Counted from the stretch's first letter, positions 22,942 through 32,404 are shown. The stretch: DNA of 51,146 nucleotides from CAZBEJ01 sp964521305 (GCA_964521305.1 CAZFQZ010000002.1:1-51146); one strand, 5' to 3'. The notes: generated by a model not told the origin, from the sequence alone. Numbers and translations: made by a program.

Positions 22942-24402
22942 CTATGAGATAGATTTTACCATATCACCCATATGAATGTCAAGTGGTGGCCCAAAAATCA
23001 TACCTGCTTCCTGGGTCTTTTTGACTTCCTGCATTGTTTTTGCTCTGATTCGCAGCGACACTATTTTTGTTTTGCCTATAGGTTTATTATTTCTGTATAT
23101 TTCCACATTGTCGGCCAAGTTGATTTTGCCCTTGGTTACGGAAACGCCGAATATGCGTTCTCCTTCGATGACGAATGTGGCAAGTACTTTAGCTTCTCCT
23201 TTGAGGTTTTTTTCCTGTTCTTCCTTCTCGCTCATAAGTTCGGCTACTTCGATAAGCTCTTCAAGCAGCTCGTAGATTATGGAGTAGGTCTTTATGATTA
23301 CTTTTTCCTGTTTAGCCAGATCCAGAACCTTTTTGGCTACGTTGGTGGAAAATCCGATGATGATGGCGTGGGTTGATTTTGCGAGAAACACGTCCGATTT
23401 GTTGATGTTGCCGACCGCTTTGAGTACCACGTCTACATTGTTTTGTTTAAGTAGTGCGGTATTGATTGCCTCTATGCTTCCCTGTGCATCAGCTTTGATG
23501 ATAAGCGAGAGTTTTTTTTCTTCGATCTCCGGTTGCAGAAGTGAATTGACGGTGAACGTTTTCGGTTGTTCCAATACCTTTTCGACAGTTTTGATTATCG
23601 GCTCGGTTTGGATTGCGGTACCGACCTCAGGGAGTTCGTCGAAACCGAGGATTTCAAACGGTGTTGACGGCTCAACCGCCTGCACAGGTTCGCCAAGGTC
23701 ATTAATAAGCGAGCGTATTTTTGTCTTTTTTTCTCCCACATAGATTTCGTCACCGACGCGAAGCGTGCCGTCTTTGATAACCGCGCTTACCACTACACCA
23801 CGCTTGTCTTTTTTCGTTTCTATGATGTATGCAAAGGGTTTATTCTGCGGATTGTACTCAAGGTGCAGATCAGCCGTATGAAGCAGGATAACCTCCAAAA
23901 GTTCATGGATCCCTTTTCCGGTTTTTGCGGATACAGGAACGACCGGAATATTGCCGCCTTTCCCTTCGACCATGACTTCATATTTTAAAAGGTCATTCTT
24001 GACCTTTTCGATATTCGCTTCAGGCAGATCCATTTTATTTACGACTACGATAAACGGGATTTTTGCATTCTTGATGTGAGCGATGGATTCCTCAGTCTGA
24101 GGCATAATAGAGTCTTTTGCGTCGATGAGAAGGAACGCTATATCTGCCACATGTGCTCCGCGTGCCCGAAGCTGCGAAAACGCTTCATGTCCCGGTGTGT
24201 CAATAAACGTGATTTTATTGATTTTGTAGCCTTTGAAATCGGTTGTAATCTCGTAAGCGCCGATACGCTGTGTGATGCCTCCGTGTTCTTTTGCGGCTAT
24301 ATGGCTTTTGCGAATATAATCCAGCACGCTAGTTTTGCCGTGGTCGACATGACCGAGAATAGTTACGATAGGAGGCCGTGGTCGCAATGCTGCATTATCC
24401 AT
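22942..24402 (-). CDS. infB: Translation initiation factor IF-2, short form
   Basis: The 486-residue protein starts almost directly with the GTPase domain: GHVDHGKTS (G1, about residues 17-25), DTPGHEAF (G3), NKMDLPEA (G4). Domains II, III and IV follow. The long N-terminal extension of most bacterial IF-2 proteins (IF2N domains, several hundred residues) is absent, giving a core factor similar in size to mitochondrial forms. It places fMet-tRNA on the 30S subunit, which is relevant here because leaderless mRNAs depend strongly on IF-2. It lies 24 nt after nusA in the same operon. Confidence 0.95.
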   Translation of the reverse strand: MDNAALRPRPPIVTILGHVDHGKTSVLDYIRKSHIAAKEHGGITQRIGAYEITTDFKGYKINKITFIDTPGHEAFSQLRARGAHVADIAFLLIDAKDSIMPQTEESIAHIKNAKIPFIVVVNKMDLPEANIEKVKNDLLKYEVMVEGKGGNIPVVPVSAKTGKGIHELLEVILLHTADLHLEYNPQNKPFAYIIETKKDKRGVVVSAVIKDGTLRVGDEIYVGEKKTKIRSLINDLGEPVQAVEPSTPFEILGFDELPEVGTAIQTEPIIKTVEKVLEQPKTFTVNSLLQPEIEEKKLSLIIKADAQGSIEAINTALLKQNNVDVVLKAVGNINKSDVFLAKSTHAIIIGFSTNVAKKVLDLAKQEKVIIKTYSIIYELLEELIEVAELMSEKEEQEKNLKGEAKVLATFVIEGERIFGVSVTKGKINLADNVEIYRNNKPIGKTKIVSLRIRAKTMQEVKKTQEAGMIFGPPLDIHMGDMVKSIS

Positions 24403-24426
24403 AGGTTTTAGACACTAAAATTTAGC

Positions 24427-25638
24427 TTATTTGTCTTCTTCAGATTTTGATTCTACTTTAGAAGCTTGTGTTTGATCGGAGGTCGCTTGAGAAGTTTGGG
24501 GTTGTGATTGAGTTTGCTGTACGCTTGTGTTACCCACAGGTTGTTGAGGGGTTGCTTGGGATGATGGTTGCGGTTGATCGGATGGTGCTTGATTGGGTTG
24601 CGTTGTATCTTTCTTTTTTGCCGGTTCTTCCTTTGCTGGAGCAGTTTCCGCTTTTTGTACTTTCTTCCTATCCTCTTCAGTTTTTTCGGATTTCGTTTGG
24701 ACTATATCAATCTCAAACTCGGTAAGGCGGGAAGCAAGGTTGACGTTTATGCCGCCTTTACCGATAGCGAGCGGCACTTCTTTTTCCTCTACGGTGACGA
24801 TCGCCTTTCTTTTGACAGTATCAATTTCGACGTAGCTGATTTTTGCGGGAGACAAGGCTGCGATGAGAAAGAGGTTTTCGTCTTTGTTCCATTGTATGAC
24901 GTCGATTTTTTCCATGCCGCCGAGTTCATCGGTGACGGTCTGGACACGTACTCCTTTTTGACCGACGCACGCGCCTACCGGATCCACTCCGCCCTGTCCG
25001 CTGAATACGGCGATTTTGGCGCGCTCTCCCGGTTCTCGAACCACCTTCTTTATTTCCACGGTGCCGTTTGCTATTTCAGGAACCTCACGTCTGAATAGCT
25101 CTTCGATCAGCTTGGGATCTGATCGAGAAACGATGATGCGGGGATTTCCGAACTTGTCGTCGGCAATCTCTTTCAGATAGACGATTAGCGAAGAGTTGAT
25201 TGTATACCGTTCATTCTTGCTTTGTTCTTCTTTGGACAGGACTGCTTCAGTTTTTCCGATGTCCAGATACGCGTTGTATCCGTCATATCGGATGACGCGG
25301 CCCTTAATTAATGTGCCGATCTGTGATTTATAGTGGATAACGACGGTCCGTTTTTCGGCTTCCCGGATTTTCTGGAGAATGACTTGTTTTGCAGTTTGTG
25401 CTGCAATACGGCCAAATCCGGGCGGCGTGATATTTTTGCCGTCTTTCATGATTTTGGTTTCACCGGTTTCCCTGCCTACCGAAGAAGTAATTTCTTCCTC
25501 AGCATTATCAGGATATTCCCGTTTATATGCGGCTATTACCGCAGCCTCAATCGAAGCGATGACGTCGTCAGGGGAAATACCCCGTTCGGTCGCCACCTGA
25601 TTAAGCGCCAATGTGAACTCGCTTTTTACTATGGTCAT
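24427..25638 (-). CDS. nusA: Transcription termination/antitermination factor NusA
   Basis: The product is about 403 residues with the NusA N-terminal RNA-polymerase-binding domain, an S1 domain (LIKGRVIRYDGYNAYLDIG), KH1 (VGACVGQKGVRVQ) and KH2 (IGKGGINVNLASR). It ends in a Gln/Pro/Ser/Thr-rich low-complexity tail in place of acidic repeats. The start at 25638 gives the standard N-terminus (MTIVKSEF); the frame extends 15 codons further upstream without family similarity. TGT-TAGAAT lies 10 nt before this ATG. It heads the nusA-infB-DHH operon. RimP, often upstream, is absent. Confidence 0.94.
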   Translation of the reverse strand: MTIVKSEFTLALNQVATERGISPDDVIASIEAAVIAAYKREYPDNAEEEITSSVGRETGETKIMKDGKNITPPGFGRIAAQTAKQVILQKIREAEKRTVVIHYKSQIGTLIKGRVIRYDGYNAYLDIGKTEAVLSKEEQSKNERYTINSSLIVYLKEIADDKFGNPRIIVSRSDPKLIEELFRREVPEIANGTVEIKKVVREPGERAKIAVFSGQGGVDPVGACVGQKGVRVQTVTDELGGMEKIDVIQWNKDENLFLIAALSPAKISYVEIDTVKRKAIVTVEEKEVPLAIGKGGINVNLASRLTEFEIDIVQTKSEKTEEDRKKVQKAETAPAKEEPAKKKDTTQPNQAPSDQPQPSSQATPQQPVGNTSVQQTQSQPQTSQATSDQTQASKVESKSEEDK

Positions 25639-25648
25639 ATTAGTAAGT

Positions 25649-25657
25649 ATTCTAACA
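25649..25657 (-). promoter_or_regulatory. Extended -10 of nusA
   Basis: TGT-TAGAAT on the minus strand, 10 nt before the ATG at 25638. It overlaps the upstream in-frame extension and therefore argues against the longer start. Confidence 0.45.
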
Positions 25658-25818
25658 TATGGAATGGAAAAAAAGAAGCGCAAACCGCAGGTGTATGAAC
25701 GAATCCGATGATAGAGAAAGTGTACAAAACTGTATGAATAGGCGTAAAAAAGGCGCTCGGAAGAAGTTAAGCGAAAATAAGCGATAAAAGCAATTTGAAC
25801 CTGTACAAAAAAGACAGG

Positions 25819-26565
25819 TTATTTTTTTTCCTCTTTTTTCTCTGATTTTGCAGCTTTGTCAGGAGATGGTGCTGCCTCTTTTTTCGGTTCGCCTGCAGCC
25901 GGCGCTCCTGCGGCAGTTTCTCGTTCTTCACCTTCTTTTGCTTCTGTCAGAACCTCGGGAGGTGCAGCAGTCGTTTCAGGAGTAATACTTTCCTCTTTGT
26001 GTTCAACAACCGATACCACGACTTTTCCCGGTTCTGTTTTAATTTCGTATGCTGCGGATTTCGGCAGGTTAGCCACTTTGATTTCCTGGCCGAGCTCTTT
26101 AATGACGGAAATATCCACTTCGATTTCGTGCGGGATATCTCCAGGTAATGCCTCGACAAGCAGATTTTCCGATTGTGTCAAAAGAACGCCGGATTTTTGC
26201 GTAACCGCTTCCGAAATACCGATTACCATCACCGGCACCTCGGTCTGGATTTTCTTCTTGAGATCAATTTTTCTGAAATCAACGTGCACGATCGTATCGT
26301 TGACCGGATGATGCTGTACCAGTTTGATCAGGACAGGGACTTCTTCCTTATCGAGATGCAAATAGACGATGCCTGTTTCTTTGGCAACCTTGTACGTTTT
26401 TACGAAGTCCTTGTATTGTATACCGATAGAATGGGATTTATATTCCGGTCCGAAAATGTTCCCGGGAATAAAACCCTGTATGCGGTATTTTTTGAGTTTT
26501 TTTCCGAATACCGTGCGCGCATGAACGTCCAACAAAAGTTTCTCTGAAGCATTTGATTTTTTCAT
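25819..26565 (-). CDS. rplY: 50S ribosomal protein bL25, CTC form
   Basis: The 248-residue protein has the N-terminal 5S-rRNA-binding L25 domain (about 1-95), the beta-barrel TL5/CTC domain (about 96-190, VPVMVIGISEAV onward) and an Ala/Glu/Lys/Pro-rich tail (195-248). It binds 5S rRNA in the large subunit's central protuberance. It lies 180 nt upstream of nusA on the same strand and downstream of the DUF4012 gene. The low-complexity tail is typical of CPR L25 proteins. Confidence 0.93.
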   Translation of the reverse strand: MKKSNASEKLLLDVHARTVFGKKLKKYRIQGFIPGNIFGPEYKSHSIGIQYKDFVKTYKVAKETGIVYLHLDKEEVPVLIKLVQHHPVNDTIVHVDFRKIDLKKKIQTEVPVMVIGISEAVTQKSGVLLTQSENLLVEALPGDIPHEIEVDISVIKELGQEIKVANLPKSAAYEIKTEPGKVVVSVVEHKEESITPETTAAPPEVLTEAKEGEERETAAGAPAAGEPKKEAAPSPDKAAKSEKKEEKK

Positions 26566-26609
26566 GATGTTATTGATTTATTTATAATGGAATCCTTCAT
26601 AACGTTTAA

Positions 26610-28868
26610 TTATTGGTTTTTAGCTAGCTCAACAAAAAAAATTTTGTCAGCTGATAAGGTAGTATTATAAACAATATGGTTCTCTTTGACAAGGGGTGTA
26701 AAGTTTTGGTTAACGATCGAAAGATTTTTCGGCAGCGTCATTTCGAGTACGTAATCGCTGTTTGGCGAGCCGATCTGTTTCTGGACGACCAACTGGTATA
26801 AGCTATTGCCGGACGAAATGCGCTGATTGAGAACGTATTGTATTTTGATTTCCGTCGTCTTTCCGGGCGGAAGTTCAAAATAGAATCCAATGGTTTTGTA
26901 TGCCGTATTCTTCTGGTCGAAGTTTTCGACGAGCGTACCGTCGCGCGTTATGCTGGTGATTGCCGATCCGACCGGAACCATGGTCTGGAAGTAGTTTTTG
27001 TATGTCCCGCCCGGGAATACGTTTCCTGGCGAATCGTTATGGTACCGGACTGAAAACACATGGCTGATTTGGCCGTTGGGATCAATATCGGTTTTCAGGT
27101 ACATGGACCTGGTGATGTAATAGTTTGCCTTGTTTGCGCCGACATTGGCATCAAAAGGCAAAAGGTAATCGATAATGCAGGTTCCTTTGGATTCAAACGC
27201 ACATTTCGGTTCAATAACCCGGCCCGACCAGTAAAACGGATCGATCGCCTTTTGTATATTTGAGTCGTCGAAATAAACAAGCAGTTGTTTTTCGTCGAGT
27301 GATTGCTTGAACGCAAGTGCTATTTTTTCCAGAGATACCGAGTCCAGATCGACAAAAATATATCGAGCCAAGGTTCCGAGAAACGACCTTTTTTGTATCG
27401 AACCGGGGAAAAAATCATTCTCCGCATGCATCTGGGCCTTGAGATAAAAGTTCTGCTGATTGATAGTTTCATCATAGTCTGGTAAATAGATGTTGCCGAA
27501 TGCTCCCAATAATCTCTGGATTGCCGTCGTGGTGATCAGGAACGAACCGGAAAATCCCGTCAGGTTGATTTCTTTTTCCAGAAACATTTTTGCTTTCGCG
27601 TAATTTTCAGGGAAATCCGGCGAGAAATTGGAATCTCGTAAAAAACCGTGCGGGATATGAAGATAAACGCGTATGGGATCGGGCGGATCGATATGTGCTT
27701 TGAGTTGTCCGTCCGCGTCATAGACGTCGTGGATTTTGATATTTTCGATTGTATAATCTTTTACCGTGAGGACGCCGAACGAACCCAAAAAACCGCCGCC
27801 GGGCCTCAATTCCATGTTATTCGCGAAGAACAAGAGATATTTTTTTTCGGTGTTGTTTGCGAGAATGGAATCGAGGTATGGAAAGATTTTTTGCACCCTG
27901 TCCATACCTTCTATCGCATTCGCCATCTGCGCGCGCAGCCGTTTGATTGAAGGCAATTGTGGCGGCAGCAACTGTACGAGTACGGTTGCGTTATCATCGA
28001 CGTTTTTGAGTTCGGTTTCAAATTCGTTGATTCTCAACATCAAATACGCTTTTTCTTCTTTTGTTTTTCCGGTTTTAAAGAGCAATTTTTGGACTTGTTT
28101 CGCATTCTGCACCATGACAATCGACTGGTCGAGGACTGAACTGCTTCTGGCGCCCGTATCCATAAGAGTGTCTGTGGGTTGCGAGATGAAAAATAGCCCC
28201 AATGTCGGCCGTGCTAAGGAATAGAGTTGCTTGGAAACCTGAAGACCGGCATCCGCTAACGATGCACGGTTTTTGGCCGTATCCATTTGTTCGGCTTTAA
28301 ACGCCTTGAATCCGTTGTACGTTTCAAACAATGAGAATGCAAGCGGCGGGAGGAATGCAACGTGCGCAAGAATGAATAAAACGACGACGGCGAACAGAAT
28401 ACGTTTTTTTGTTATGACAATCTTATGTATCAGTTTGGGAATCACAAGTTTTTTTTTGACCGCGATCGTGCCGACGTCTTCACGCAAGTACCGCTCCTTG
28501 GTTTTTGAGAAGGCAAACCAGAATAACCGGTCGATATGTTCCTTTCGGATATCGTCGCCGCGGATTTCTATAATTCTATGGTGGAGAAATGCAGCGAAGA
28601 AATCGTTCTGTTTCGCGTATGATCGGTTGAGTAAGATGGTAATAAGCTTCGTGTATGTTTTTGGCAGTTGATCATAGCTTGTATGTTTTTGATTGATGAA
28701 AAAATAATAATCGAAGGTCGATTTGTTTTTCGGCATGAAAGGCGCATAAAAGACTTCAAGTCCGTAACGTTCGATTTCTTTCTTCAACAGGGCGATGAAG
28801 GGATAATTTTTTTCGGACACGATGAGCGCTTTTTGTTTTTCCTCAACGGTTTCAACGAGCAGATTCAT
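26610..28868 (-). CDS. DUF4012-domain membrane protein
   Basis: The 752-residue protein has a cytoplasmic N-terminal region (1-150), one transmembrane helix (about 155-180) and a large exterior domain holding the DUF4012 signature near residues 340-470 (NNMELRPGGGFLGSFG and PDFPENYAKAKMF). DUF4012 proteins are widespread in Gram-positive and CPR genomes near polysaccharide or wall genes. The domain's similarity to LCP-like proteins suggests a wall-associated role, but no activity is established. TACAAT ends 5 nt before the ATG. Confidence 0.85.
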   Translation of the reverse strand: MNLLVETVEEKQKALIVSEKNYPFIALLKKEIERYGLEVFYAPFMPKNKSTFDYYFFINQKHTSYDQLPKTYTKLITILLNRSYAKQNDFFAAFLHHRIIEIRGDDIRKEHIDRLFWFAFSKTKERYLREDVGTIAVKKKLVIPKLIHKIVITKKRILFAVVVLFILAHVAFLPPLAFSLFETYNGFKAFKAEQMDTAKNRASLADAGLQVSKQLYSLARPTLGLFFISQPTDTLMDTGARSSSVLDQSIVMVQNAKQVQKLLFKTGKTKEEKAYLMLRINEFETELKNVDDNATVLVQLLPPQLPSIKRLRAQMANAIEGMDRVQKIFPYLDSILANNTEKKYLLFFANNMELRPGGGFLGSFGVLTVKDYTIENIKIHDVYDADGQLKAHIDPPDPIRVYLHIPHGFLRDSNFSPDFPENYAKAKMFLEKEINLTGFSGSFLITTTAIQRLLGAFGNIYLPDYDETINQQNFYLKAQMHAENDFFPGSIQKRSFLGTLARYIFVDLDSVSLEKIALAFKQSLDEKQLLVYFDDSNIQKAIDPFYWSGRVIEPKCAFESKGTCIIDYLLPFDANVGANKANYYITRSMYLKTDIDPNGQISHVFSVRYHNDSPGNVFPGGTYKNYFQTMVPVGSAITSITRDGTLVENFDQKNTAYKTIGFYFELPPGKTTEIKIQYVLNQRISSGNSLYQLVVQKQIGSPNSDYVLEMTLPKNLSIVNQNFTPLVKENHIVYNTTLSADKIFFVELAKNQ

Positions 28869-28873
28869 ACCTT

Positions 28874-28879
28874 ATTGTA
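28874..28879 (-). promoter_or_regulatory. -10 element of the DUF4012 gene
   Basis: TACAAT on the minus strand, 5 nt before the ATG at 28868. Confidence 0.5.
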
Positions 28880-28998
28880 TACCGATCGTAGCTCGAATTG
28901 CGAACATAGTTGAATAAATGGGGCGTATGAGCGATTATATCGATTGTATACCATTTGCCTATGAATACGCATCGGTATATTTCTCTAAACAGCTTTGA

Positions 28999-29014
28999 TC
29001 CCGCCCTAGCGGGA
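28999..29014. repeat. Small GC-rich hairpin
   Basis: TCCCGC-CCTA-GCGGGA, a perfect 6-bp stem with no T-run on either strand, in the 200-nt divergent space between the DUF4012 gene and 29069. Its role is unknown; an operator or RNA-stability element is possible. Confidence 0.4.
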
Positions 29015-29056
29015 CAAATCAGCATACGATGGGTGTACGTTTATTGTGTTTGGGTA

Positions 29057-29062
29057 TATAAT
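29057..29062 (+). promoter_or_regulatory. -10 element of the 29069 gene
   Basis: A perfect TATAAT ends 6 nt before a GTG at 29069. It rules out the longer in-frame start at 28955. Confidence 0.6.
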
Positions 29063-29068
29063 GGTACC

Positions 29069-29548
29069 GTGATAAATATAAAATCAAAAATTCATCGGTT
29101 GGAAGATATCGATCGTATTCGTCAGAGGATGGCAGACAGGAAAACCGTTCTGGTAGGCGGCTGTTTTGACCTGTTCCATTACGGCCATTTCCGGTTCCTG
29201 AAAAAAGCGAAGGAATTGGGCGATTTTCTTATCGTCGCTCTTGAATCCGACGCATTTATACGCAAGACGAAAGGGAGAGAAGTGCTTCATACACAAAAGC
29301 AGCGCTCCGAAATCCTTGCAGCCATCGAGTTTGTCGATATGGTTATCATGCTACCGCTGATGAAGTCGGACACGCAATACCTGGCAATGGTCAGGGAGAT
29401 CCGTCCATCGGCGGTCGCCGTGACTTCGGGTGACCCGCAGCGGAAAAACAAACTCAGGCAAGTTACAAAAATCAGTGGGAAATTGAAAGTGGTGACTCCG
29501 CTCTTGATGAAGTTTTCCACACAACATATCATAGATTCATTCAGTTGA
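29069..29548 (+). CDS. Cytidylyltransferase-like nucleotidyltransferase
   Basis: The product of about 159 residues has the Rossmann-type nucleotidyltransferase motif GGCFDLFHYGH (the HxGH element) and a TQKQRSEIL segment in place of the second motif. Relatives include glycerol-3-phosphate cytidylyltransferase, the HldE adenylyltransferase domain and FAD synthetase; the exact substrate is not determinable. The GTG start at 29069 is chosen because TATAAT lies 6 nt upstream. It is followed after 9 nt by an RNA-ligase-like gene, so the two are probably co-transcribed and share the terminator at 30090-30130. Confidence 0.82.
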   Translation: MINIKSKIHRLEDIDRIRQRMADRKTVLVGGCFDLFHYGHFRFLKKAKELGDFLIVALESDAFIRKTKGREVLHTQKQRSEILAAIEFVDMVIMLPLMKSDTQYLAMVREIRPSAVAVTSGDPQRKNKLRQVTKISGKLKVVTPLLMKFSTQHIIDSFS

Positions 29549-29557
29549 TGCAGTATT

Positions 29558-30091
29558 ATGAAACTATTCCTGGCACTGTCGCTGGCCCAACAGACAAAAA
29601 ACGAATTGATGGAACAACTTGACGTTTTATATAAAGAATATGCCCAATTTAATTGGGTACCGTCGGAGAACTATCACATAACGATATTTTATTTTGGTGA
29701 GATAATCGATCCGAACCGCATATATGATCGTATAGAAACAATTGTATATGATAAGAAATCGTTTTATATGTATGCGTTCCATATGGATATGTTTATTAAC
29801 CACTGGATTACCATTTACCTCGATTTCAGGAGGGAAAAAACACTGGAAGCGATTGCGATGCAGACGAGAGAAGTTTTTCAGAGTAATCGCAATCATCAAA
29901 GATTTGTACCTCATTTGACGTTGTCGAAATGGCGAATTCCGTCAAAACAACAATACTTTGTACTGAAGAAAAGAATATGGAAGCACCAAGTAGACCTGTC
30001 TTTCTTAGCAGACAAAATCACACTTTTTGAAAGCATTCCCTCACGCAGATTCCCGGAATACAAGAAAATCAAGGAGTTTTCTTTGCTATAA
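29558..30091 (+). CDS. 2'-5' RNA ligase / RNA 2',3'-cyclic phosphodiesterase (ThpR-like)
   Basis: The 177-residue protein contains the two HxT motifs of the 2H phosphoesterase fold, HIT in YHITIFYFG (about residue 42) and HLT in FVPHLTLSKW (about residue 122), at the expected spacing. Family members open 2',3'-cyclic phosphates on RNA. The protein is unusually rich in Tyr and Phe. It follows the nucleotidyltransferase gene closely and ends at a strong terminator. Confidence 0.88.
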   Translation: MKLFLALSLAQQTKNELMEQLDVLYKEYAQFNWVPSENYHITIFYFGEIIDPNRIYDRIETIVYDKKSFYMYAFHMDMFINHWITIYLDFRREKTLEAIAMQTREVFQSNRNHQRFVPHLTLSKWRIPSKQQYFVLKKRIWKHQVDLSFLADKITLFESIPSRRFPEYKKIKEFSLL

Positions 30092-30130
30092 AAAAACCAA
30101 ACCCAAGATTTGCTTGGGTTTGGTTTTTTT
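30090..30130. terminator. Strong bidirectional terminator
   Basis: A perfect 18-bp inverted repeat (30090-30107 with 30113-30130) with A-run and T-run ends and a 5-nt loop. It lies between the convergent RNA-ligase-like and zinc-ribbon genes and can serve both. Confidence 0.9.
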
Positions 30131-30146
30131 GTAAACTTACAAAAAA

Positions 30147-30290
30147 TTATGCTGCGCCTATTTTATACATTCCGGTTCCACAGTCAGGGCATTTTGCTTT
30201 CATTGCCGGTTTGCCGTTTTTCATGGTGACTTTTTGTGGATTCTCTACTTCTTTTTTTGCTCTACACTTTACGCAGTACATTGATGTCAT
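30147..30290 (-). CDS. Small zinc-ribbon protein (DUF5679-like)
   Basis: The 47-residue protein carries two Cys pairs, CVKC (residues 6-9) and CPDC (34-37), around a TMKNGKPA segment, the pattern of DUF5679 proteins. It probably binds one zinc; the role is unknown, perhaps nucleic-acid or ribosome binding. It is one of very few genes here with a Shine-Dalgarno-like sequence: GGGGGTGA is centred about 10 nt before the ATG at 30290. Confidence 0.85.
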   Translation of the reverse strand: MTSMYCVKCRAKKEVENPQKVTMKNGKPAMKAKCPDCGTGMYKIGAA

Positions 30291-30326
30291 ATATATTCAC
30301 CCCCATTCATTCTTAATTTAAAATTA

Positions 30327-30659
30327 TTAATGGCCTAGCTTCAAATTAGTACTTATACTAACAAAATACAGAGAAATTTCAAGGCCAATCACGAAAACAA
30401 TCAATATCAAACTTCTGCGCAGGTCCTGTTTGAAATAGTGTGTAATGTTAACGTCTTCACCCGATGGGGTCATTTGCGGTTTTACCACCGGAAGTTCTTC
30501 AATTTTCCGTTCCCGAATAAACGGCAATTCTTTACGCGGAGGTGTCTGTATATGTTTTTCCGTAGCGTATGTTTGCGTAGATATCTGTTGTGATTGCAAC
30601 ATCTGGAGTCTTTTCCGGTATGCCGCTATTATTTTATCCTTCCTTGTCTTTTTTGGCAT
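30327..30659 (-). CDS. Tail-anchored small protein, unknown function
   Basis: From the ATG at 30659 the product is 110 residues: a strongly basic helical N-terminus (PKKTRKDK...YRKRLQ), a polar middle and one C-terminal transmembrane helix (about residues 83-103). A longer in-frame start at 30785 would overlap the divergent promoter and gene and lacks protein-like sequence. No family is recognised. The basic N-terminus could contact DNA or RNA at the membrane, which is only a guess. Confidence 0.6.
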   Translation of the reverse strand: MPKKTRKDKIIAAYRKRLQMLQSQQISTQTYATEKHIQTPPRKELPFIRERKIEELPVVKPQMTPSGEDVNITHYFKQDLRRSLILIVFVIGLEISLYFVSISTNLKLGH

Positions 30660-30692
30660 AGGGTTTGGTAACGTAACCTCAGTTTTACCATA

Positions 30693-30721
30693 TTGACACT
30701 CATTTGTAAAGTAGCTACAAT
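30693..30721 (+). promoter_or_regulatory. Promoter of the DUF4446 gene
   Basis: A consensus TTGACA (30693-30698), 17-nt spacer and TACAAT (30716-30721). The -10 box ends 8 nt before the ATG at 30730, so the mRNA should be leaderless or nearly so. Confidence 0.75.
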
Positions 30722-30729
30722 GATTACCA

Positions 30730-31182
30730 ATGATATTGTATATAATAGGTGGTATTTTTTTTGTTTGGTTGAGTATAATTACCATTGTTCTTTTAAGAAC
30801 GAGAGCCCATTATTTAAATCTCGTGTCGAATACAAAAAAGACCCAGATCAATGATATTTTGGATGAATTGATCAGGACGGGCCAGGTGATCACTAAAGAT
30901 ATCGCACTGATAAAAAAAGAATTAAAAGAAGAAATTCAAACATCGCAGCTGCATCTGCAAAAAGTCGGCTTGCTGCGTTTCAATCCGTTTGACAGGATAG
31001 CGGGTGAACAAAGTTTCGTCGTCGCTCTGATGGATAACGAAAACAGCGGTATGATTCTCAATTTTATCTATACCAGAGACGGGCTCCGCGTGTACGCGAA
31101 AAAAGTGAAACGGGGGCGGGGGGAAGAATATGAATTGTCAGAAGAAGAAAAAAAAGTGATGGAAAAATGCAATAAAAAATAA
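30730..31182 (+). CDS. DUF4446-family membrane protein
   Basis: The 150-residue protein has an N-terminal transmembrane helix (about residues 2-23), a coiled-coil segment (35-78) and the DUF4446 domain with its FNPFDRIAGEQSF and LMDNENSGM motifs. It ends in the LSEEEKKV segment typical of the family. The family is common in Firmicutes (near parB/chromosome genes) and CPR bacteria; the function is unknown. Confidence 0.85.
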   Translation: MILYIIGGIFFVWLSIITIVLLRTRAHYLNLVSNTKKTQINDILDELIRTGQVITKDIALIKKELKEEIQTSQLHLQKVGLLRFNPFDRIAGEQSFVVALMDNENSGMILNFIYTRDGLRVYAKKVKRGRGEEYELSEEEKKVMEKCNKK

Positions 31183-31212
31183 GGGATTTGTTATTATTTC
31201 TTAATATACTCT

Positions 31213-32394
31213 ATGATTAGTAAGAAACTGGCGGTTTTAGTCGGCGTATCTGTTTTCGTGGTTGCCGGATTTGTTGCTTACGCATTTTTCCCGAAAAGCG
31301 GCGGTGCAACCGGAATACTTTCTCCATTTTCCAATTATCAGCCACCCAAGGCAAATGGTAATAGCGCAGCACAAGCACAAATCGCAGCTGAGCCGAAAAC
31401 CGAACCCTGTCCGTTAAACGGAGAATTGTTGACCAAAACCCAAAAGCAGTTGTGGGAATCAAGAAGGCCGTTGGGTATTATGGTTGAAAATCACGTACAG
31501 GCACGCCCGCAATCAGGTTTATCATCCGCGGATATCATTTACGAGGCGGTGGCCGAAGGCGGCATCACGAGATTCCTATCGATATTTTACTGCAAGGATG
31601 CGCCGTATGTAGGGCCTGTCCGATCCGCACGCATGTATTTCATAAAATTGCTTGAGGGGTATGGCAATTACCCGTTGTATGCACATGTCGGCGGGGCCAA
31701 CACGCCGGGTCCGGCTGATGCATTGGGGTATATCAATACGTTGGGTTGGGGATTATACAATGACATGAATCAGTTCGCCATTCCGTTCCCGTATTATTGG
31801 AGAGATTATGAGCGTTTGCCCAATCGCGCGACAGAGCATACGGTATATACGGCAACCGCAAAACTATGGCAGTATGCGAAGGATAATAGAGGTTTGACTA
31901 ACGTCGACGATAAAGGAGTCGCGTGGAATAAAGGATTTACGCCGTGGCAATTCCAGGATGATGCTGCTCCGGCGGACCGTGGTATGATTACCAAGATAAG
32001 TTTCGGTTTCTGGTCTTCGTTCGCATCCGATTACGCGGTCACTTGGAATTACGACAGGAGCACTAACAGTTACTCGAGGGTCAATGGCGGGCAGCCGCAC
32101 ATAGACAAAGATACGGGCAAGCCGATCACGTCGAAAAACATCATGGTGGTTTTTGCCCAGGAATCTCCGGTCAATGATGGATATGATGCTGGCCAGCACA
32201 TCTTATATGCGATCGTAGGATCAGGGGATGCTTTTGTTTTCCAGAACGGCAATGCGATACATGCGACCTGGAGCAAACCGGACGAGACATCAACGATGGA
32301 GTTTACCGATAATAAAACGGGTAAGCAGATAAAAATGGTACGTGGGCAGGATTTCATCGAGATTTTGCCGATAGGAAACAAGGTTACATACTAA
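31213..32394 (+). CDS. DUF3048-domain exported protein (YerB-like)
   Basis: The 393-residue protein has an N-terminal membrane anchor (about residues 6-27), a short linker, and the DUF3048 domain from about residue 88 (RRPLGIMVENH, PQSGLSSADIIYE, GPVRSAR) through a second DUF3048-type C-terminal domain to the end. YerB-type proteins are extracytoplasmic and of unknown function. Two aromatic-rich loops around residues 175-205 are notable. It starts 30 nt after the DUF4446 gene. A TAATAT box 5 nt before the ATG could give it an additional start. Confidence 0.88.
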   Translation: MISKKLAVLVGVSVFVVAGFVAYAFFPKSGGATGILSPFSNYQPPKANGNSAAQAQIAAEPKTEPCPLNGELLTKTQKQLWESRRPLGIMVENHVQARPQSGLSSADIIYEAVAEGGITRFLSIFYCKDAPYVGPVRSARMYFIKLLEGYGNYPLYAHVGGANTPGPADALGYINTLGWGLYNDMNQFAIPFPYYWRDYERLPNRATEHTVYTATAKLWQYAKDNRGLTNVDDKGVAWNKGFTPWQFQDDAAPADRGMITKISFGFWSSFASDYAVTWNYDRSTNSYSRVNGGQPHIDKDTGKPITSKNIMVVFAQESPVNDGYDAGQHILYAIVGSGDAFVFQNGNAIHATWSKPDETSTMEFTDNKTGKQIKMVRGQDFIEILPIGNKVTY

Positions 32395-32404
32395 ATTCAA
32401 TTTT

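Noticed and set aside
28955..29068. Longer ATG start for the cytidylyltransferase-like gene
   Set aside because: The extension runs through a GC-rich hairpin and the TATAAT box; the GTG at 29069 fits the promoter and the family length.
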